Part shown: one piece after another, positions 51,068-55,718 of the stretch
How positions within the stretch are numbered: position 1 is the first letter of the stretch
Layout: every line of letters begins with the position of its first letter
Origin: Okeania sp. SIO3I5
GTDB lineage: Bacteria; Cyanobacteriota; Cyanobacteriia; Cyanobacteriales; Microcoleaceae
DNA length: 55,718 nt
NCBI RefSeq assembly: GCF_010672085.1
Contig: NZ_JAAHHT010000043.1
Location: 1-55,718, forward strand
Direction of reading: 5' to 3'
Notes under the pieces: generated by a model
Databases searched by the model: none
What the model was told of the DNA's origin: nothing
The model's input: only the letters and a program-made list of their open reading frames with translations
Made by a program: the position numbers and the translations under genes

Positions 51068-51200
51068 TCACTTCGCGCCCTAACAATGAAAGCTTACATA
51101 CTAGCTCATTTGGTAGAGCACTCGGCAGTTAACCGAAAGGTCGCAGGTTCAATTCCTGCGTATGAAACAACAGCTTTTTTGACTTGCGCGAGGTGATTTT
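51068..51200 (+). ncRNA. Y RNA-like element 5, direct tRNA-like domain (GTT)
   Basis: Base stem TCACTTCGCGC/GCGCGAGGTGA (11 bp) followed by a U-run (TTTT), so the stem doubles as terminator. Signature CCCTAAC and TTGACTTGCGC. Inner stem AAAGCT/AGCTTT. Cloverleaf: D arm GCTC-ATTTGGTA-GAGC, anticodon arm TCGG-CAGTTAA-CCGA (GTT, Asn), T arm GCAGG-TTCAATT-CCTGC. The sequence from the D arm to the T arm is nearly that of genuine tRNA-Asn, but base 33 is A, not U, so the anticodon U-turn would fail. Confidence 0.88.
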
Positions 51201-51275
51201 AATTCCTATCTCTTAAAATACTCTTTCTAGTTTTAATGCTCAAGTTGAAAGACATTAAATAAAGCATTGAAAAAT

Positions 51276-51408
51276 TCACTCCGCGCCCTAACAATGAAAG
51301 CTTACATACTAGCTCATTTGGTAGAGCATTTGCCTTTAACGCGAATTGTAGCAGGTTCAAATCCTGCGTATGAAACAACAGCTTTCTTGACTTGCGCGGA
51401 GTGATTTT
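51276..51408 (+). ncRNA. Y RNA-like element 6, direct tRNA-like domain (TTA)
   Basis: Perfect 11-bp stem TCACTCCGCGC/GCGCGGAGTGA with a U-run after it. D arm identical to element 5. Anticodon arm TTTGC-CTTTAAC-GCGAA with loop triplet TTA, which would read the stop codon UAA. T arm GCAGG-TTCAAAT-CCTGC. Acceptor-like TTACATAC/GTATGAAA with one A-A mismatch, then AAAGC/GCTTT. Same 3' tail TTGACTTGCGC. Confidence 0.87.
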
Positions 51409-51459
51409 AATTCCTAATTTTAAAAAACATATTTATCAAATTTATCAACATAAAAAAAT

Positions 51460-51626
51460 TCATTTCGCGCCCCAACTAGGAAAGCTTACATACTAGCCAA
51501 AAGGTAAAGGCGCTTGATTTAGGTTCAAGTTAGCGAAAGCTAATGCAGGTACCCTCCGGGAACGCCTTCGGCGAACAAGTCCTGCGTATAAACCAATAGC
51601 TTTCTTGACTTGCACGAAATGATTTT
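51460..51626 (+). ncRNA. Y RNA-like element 7, long variable arm and a repeat in the T loop
   Basis: Stem TCATTTCGCGC/GCACGAAATGA (one mismatch) plus U-run. D arm GCC-AAAAGGTAAA-GGC. Anticodon arm CTTGA-TTTAGGT-TCAAG (TAG, Leu). Class II-type variable arm TTAGC-GAAA-GCTAA, as in tRNA-Leu. The T stem GCAGG/CCTGC encloses a 31-nt loop because a small dispersed repeat (CTCCGGGAACGCCTTCGG ...) sits inside the T loop. That repeat forms its own hairpins (CTCCGGGA, CGCCTTCGGCG). Otherwise the element is complete. Confidence 0.85.
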
Positions 51627-51751
51627 AACTATTACAATAAAGTCAAGTACGACACATATTTTAAAACAAATTTACGAATGATTAGAGCAAATATTAATGT
51701 CAAAAAATGTCAGTTTATATAATTAAATATAAATTCTCAAAAATTTAATTT

Positions 51752-51879
51752 TCATCTCGCGCCCTAACTGGGAAAGCTTACATACTAGCCAAACGGCGCT
51801 TGACTTACAAGCAAGAAAAAGCAGGTTTAATTCCTGTGTGTATACAAATAGCTTTCTTGACTTGCGCGAGATGATTTTT
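51752..51879 (+). ncRNA. Y RNA-like element 8, trimmed tRNA-like domain (TAC)
   Basis: Perfect 11-bp stem TCATCTCGCGC/GCGCGAGATGA and a U-run. D arm shrunk to GCC-AAAC-GGC. Anticodon arm CTTGA-CTTACAA-GCAAG with an A-G mismatch at the last pair; triplet TAC (Val). T arm GCAGG-TTTAATT-CCTGT. The acceptor-like stem is partly lost (CATAC/GTGTAT). Shared features CCCTAAC, AAAGCTTACATACTAGC and TTGACTTGCGC are all present. Confidence 0.83.
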
Positions 51880-51971
51880 AATAAAGAAAAATGTATGAAA
51901 AAAAATTTATAAATATCAACAAAAACAAAATAGTTTGATGAACAGTTAGGCTAGACAAAAATCAAAATATC

Positions 51972-52243
<272 letters not shown>

Positions 52244-52309
52244 ATTATTTTAAGTAATTAGTCGATAAGTTTTCAGTAGATAAAATTTTTATTATTTGGA
52301 GAAGGTATC

Positions 52310-52696
52310 ATGTCTATAAAAACTGATGAAATATTGGAACAAATAAAATCTATAACAACGTTGGAAGCTACAGAATTGGTGAGACAAATAGAAGATTATT
52401 TTCAACTGAGTGTCGATCCAATTACTGTAGTGAAACCTATTGATCTTGTGGATGATGATAAGACAGATAATCCCGAACTAAAAACTATTTTTGATGTAGT
52501 TTTAGAAGAATTTCCCCCTAACAGTTTAATTTATTTAGTTAAGGAGATACGGAGATTGAATAAAAATGGTTTAAGGGAAATAAGAGATTCTCTGTATAAT
52601 TTACCCCAAATTATTAAATCTAATGTCAATATTCAAGAAGCTGAAGAGATTAAGCAAAAATTTGAAGAATTGGGAGCAACAGTTTATTTGAAATAA
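52310..52696 (+). CDS. Divergent ribosomal protein bL12 paralogue, copy 1
   Basis: 128 aa. Residues 1-35 (KTDEILEQIKSITTLEATELVRQIEDYFQLS) match the bL12 N-terminal dimerisation domain that binds uL10. Then a short hinge and a C-terminal domain (FDVVLEEFPPNSLIYLVKEIRRLN...IQEAEEIKQKFEELGATVYLK). The helix that contacts translation factors, canonically GLGLKEAKxLVE, reads NGLREIRDSLYN. The housekeeping rplL normally sits with rplJ; this one stands among Y RNAs. RBS GGAGAAGG. It might replace bL12 on some ribosomes or bind the RNAs. Confidence 0.85.
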   Translation: MSIKTDEILEQIKSITTLEATELVRQIEDYFQLSVDPITVVKPIDLVDDDKTDNPELKTIFDVVLEEFPPNSLIYLVKEIRRLNKNGLREIRDSLYNLPQIIKSNVNIQEAEEIKQKFEELGATVYLK

Positions 52697-52701
52697 TTTT
52701 T

Positions 52702-52800
52702 GGCACTTGACTCATAATCAAGCAACTCCTCCTTTGAGGTTAGCAGGTTCAAATCCTGCCTATAAACAAACAGCTTTTTTGACTTGCGCAAAGTAATTAT
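52702..52800 (+). ncRNA. Y RNA-like element 10, 5'-truncated (CAT)
   Basis: Begins abruptly at GGCACTTGACTCATAATCAAG, the 3' half of a D arm plus an anticodon arm identical to element 9, directly after the stop of the first bL12-like gene. Variable region CCTC-CTTT-GAGG, T arm GCAGG-TTCAAAT-CCTGC, then AGCTTTTTTGACTTGCGCAAAGTA. The 5' stem, CCCTAAC box and D-arm start are missing. It arose by the 552-bp tandem duplication that also copied the bL12-like gene. Confidence 0.8.
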
Positions 52801-52861
52801 TTTAAGTAATTAGTCGAGAAATTTTCAGTAGATAAAATTTTTATTATTTGGAGAAGGTATC

Positions 52862-53251
52862 ATGTCTATAAAAACTGATGAAATATTAGAACAAATAAAA
52901 TCTATAACAATGTTGGAAGCTACAGAATTGGTGAAACAAATAGAAGATTGTTTTCAAGTCAGTTCCAAACCTAGAGTTATAGTAAAACCTCCCATTATCT
53001 ATATAGATACTCCTGAAGCAAAACCGAAACCCAAAACTATTTTTGACGTTATTTTAGAGGGATTTCCTGCTAATAAAAAAATATCTTTTATTAAGGAGAT
53101 ACGCAGTTTAAATCTCTTTGGAAGTTTACAGGAAACTAAAAAAGTTGTTGATAATTTACCTCAAATTATTAAATCTCATGTCAATATTCAAGAAGCCGAA
53201 CAGATTAAGCAAAAATTCGAGGAATTGGGAGCAATAGTTTCTTTGAAATAA
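52862..53251 (+). CDS. Divergent ribosomal protein bL12 paralogue, copy 2
   Basis: 129 aa, the second product of the 552-bp duplication. The N-terminal domain differs from copy 1 at only a few residues (MLEATELVKQIEDCFQVS). The hinge is new (SKPRVIVKPPIIYIDTPEAKPKPK), and the C-terminal domain (FDVILEGFPANKKISFIKEIRSLN...IKQKFEELGAIVSLK) restores a KxxxIKEIR pattern closer to canonical bL12. Same GGAGAAGG ribosome binding site. Intact; not a pseudogene. Role as for copy 1. Confidence 0.85.
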   Translation: MSIKTDEILEQIKSITMLEATELVKQIEDCFQVSSKPRVIVKPPIIYIDTPEAKPKPKTIFDVILEGFPANKKISFIKEIRSLNLFGSLQETKKVVDNLPQIIKSHVNIQEAEQIKQKFEELGAIVSLK

Positions 53252-53258
53252 TTTTTGT

Positions 53259-53688
53259 ATGTGCAATAAAACTGTTTATTTCACCAGTAATGATTTAGAA
53301 AATCTTGTCAGAGAATTCAATAATTATACTTTACCAAGAAACAATTGGAATCATGCTGCACATTTAATTGTTGCCCTTTGGTATTTGACTAATTACTCGG
53401 AGTCAGAGGCGATAAATAATATTCGCGATCGCATCAAAAAATATAATGCGTCGATGGGTATTAAAACGACTAAAAATAGTGGCTAAAAGAATTACAATGT
53501 TTTGGGTGAAAATTGTTCGGCAATATGTAGCTATTAATTTAGCCAACAATTCTTTTGTAGAAATGGCAAATAATTTAGTCAATTTTTACAAAAATTCAGC
53601 TTTACCTTTTGAATATTATAGTAGAGAATACTTGATGTCTTGGGAAGCTCGAAAAAATTGGGTAAAACCAGATTTAAAACCGTTGTAA
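53259..53688 (+). pseudogene. Frameshifted conserved hypothetical gene
   Basis: Two overlapping frames form one protein. 53259-53486 reads NNWNHAAHLIVALWYLTNYSESEAINNIRDRIKKYNASMGIKTTKNSG, then stop. From about 53490 the next frame reads TMFWVKIVRQYVAINLANNSFVEMANNLV to LKPL. Proteins of this family as I recall them continue NSGYHETITxFW. The bases GGCTAAAAGAATTACAATG look like that segment with about five bases lost. A recent inactivating deletion is likely. The family is uncharacterised. Confidence 0.75.
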
Positions 53689-53693
53689 AAAAA

Positions 53694-53785
53694 CTTGGTG
53701 GTGGTGCATTGTAATTATTTTTGTTACAAAAACAGTGGGAGCATCTTGCTCCCGTATTGGCGCTCCCGTATTGGCGCTCCCGTAT
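53694..53785. repeat. Dispersed repeat shared with the atpB-atpC gap
   Basis: GGTGGTGGTGCATTGTAATT followed by AGTGGGAGCATCTTGCTCCC, then GTATTGGCGCTCCC twice. Related sequence at 36141-36224. Non-coding; forms a GGGAGC/GCTCCC hairpin. Confidence 0.7.
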
Positions 53786-53873
53786 TTTGAGCATTGTTTA
53801 TTATTACGCGATCGGGACTACCAAAAGTTTTCAAGCTGAACGCTGAATGCTGAAAGCTATAAAAATTAGCAAT

Positions 53874-53946
53874 TATCTCGCGCCCTAAACTAGAGAGTTT
53901 ACATACAGCTTATGGGTAGCAAAACTCTCTGAACTTGCGCGGTGTA
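53874..53946 (+). ncRNA. Y RNA-like element 11, minimal (no tRNA-like domain)
   Basis: 73 nt. Base stem TATCTCGCGC / GCGCGGTGTA, signature CCCTAAAC and GAACTTGCGC, then a perfect 9-bp stem AGAGAGTTT/AAACTCTCT capped by a 21-nt loop (ACATACAGCTTATGGGTAGCA). Only the presumptive Ro-binding stem is left. It lies about 200 bp before the TROVE gene, the position of the sole Y RNA in simpler bacteria. No U-run. Confidence 0.75.
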
Positions 53947-54127
53947 TTCATCATAAATATTAATATTAATACTCCGCAAAACTGCCAACGATAATTGTCT
54001 CCTCAAAGTTAATTTTTTTGTAATTAAATCAGTTAATAGCGAGCAGTTATAGGTTCTAAAATGTATGATTAATTTTACATTTAACCTTAAAAATATTAAC
54101 TGATAACTGTTAACTGATAACTGATAA

Positions 54128-55627
<1,500 letters not shown>

Positions 55628-55632
55628 AAGTA

Positions 55633-55718
55633 ATATCATGTCCGGTTGAACAGTTATAAATAATTAGGGAGGAGTCAGGAGACAGGAGACAGGAGACAGG
55701 AGATAGGAGATAGGAGTA
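55633..55718. mobile_element. Miniature element family A, cut by the window end
   Basis: Starts ATATCATGTCCGGTTGAACAG and continues with AGGAGTCAGGAGACAGG repeats, as in the copy at 12659-12799. The right end is outside the window. It begins six bases after the TROVE stop codon. Confidence 0.75.

Overview
This 55.7-kb window looks like chromosome from a low-GC filamentous cyanobacterium of the Trichodesmium/Okeania/Oscillatoriales type (inference). Support comes from HIP1 octamers (GCGATCGC), a paired atpB-atpC locus, minCDE, CP12, a cyanobacterial acyl-ACP synthetase, very long AT-rich spacers, heptameric tandem repeats and dense families of small terminal-inverted-repeat elements.

Layout. 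0-6 kb: a giant RTX/beta-helix surface protein (minus strand), then a repeat-rich stretch with a 48-bp inverted repeat around a small ORF and a 97-bp direct repeat. 6-25 kb: housekeeping genes separated by miniature elements (acyl-ACP synthetase, YlqD-like protein, pyruvate dehydrogenase E2, quinone oxidoreductase, a lone receiver protein, an ABC-F ATPase, secreted and coiled-coil hypotheticals, a metallophosphoesterase). 25-35 kb: long gene-poor spacers, a FIST-domain protein, CP12, a membrane protein and a TnpB-like gene. 35-46 kb: atpB-atpC, a nonsense-interrupted FkbM-type methyltransferase, minC-minD-minE, a tandem-GNAT protein, a TOPRIM-like gene plus AAA ATPase pair, and an SDR protein.

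45.8-55.6 kb is the exceptional part. It ends in a Ro60-type TROVE/von Willebrand A protein. Upstream, on the same strand, lies an array of eleven Y RNA-like elements (some broken). Each keeps a base stem with 5' GC(G/A)CCCUAAC and 3' (U)UGACUUG(C/U)GC. Seven carry a tRNA-like cloverleaf joined through its acceptor stem, with D arm, anticodon arm and T arm. Two carry a circularly permuted tRNA-like domain whose acceptor stem is closed by a loop and which opens at the D/anticodon junction. One very large element carries a stretch matching the universally conserved 23S rRNA domain IV core (I-CeuI-site region) and is split by a 2.4-kb insertion holding a gene. One is a minimal stem without any tRNA-like part. 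Between them are two divergent paralogues of ribosomal protein bL12, a 66-aa conserved-looking protein, a tandem-GNAT protein, a tRNA-Ala gene and a tRNA-His-like gene. Two near-identical SigA-type promoters, each followed by a leader hairpin, head the two halves of the array.

Bacterial Y RNAs with tRNA-like domains encoded near Ro60 are established knowledge (Deinococcus Yrn, Salmonella YrlA). What looks new is the size and diversity of this array, the two opposite cloverleaf topologies, the rRNA-like module and the bL12-like partners. Together they suggest a set of translation-apparatus mimics displayed on one Ro60 ring, perhaps as adaptors or decoys in rRNA/tRNA surveillance (inference). 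Several elements are damaged by small mobile repeats, so the array is evolving quickly.
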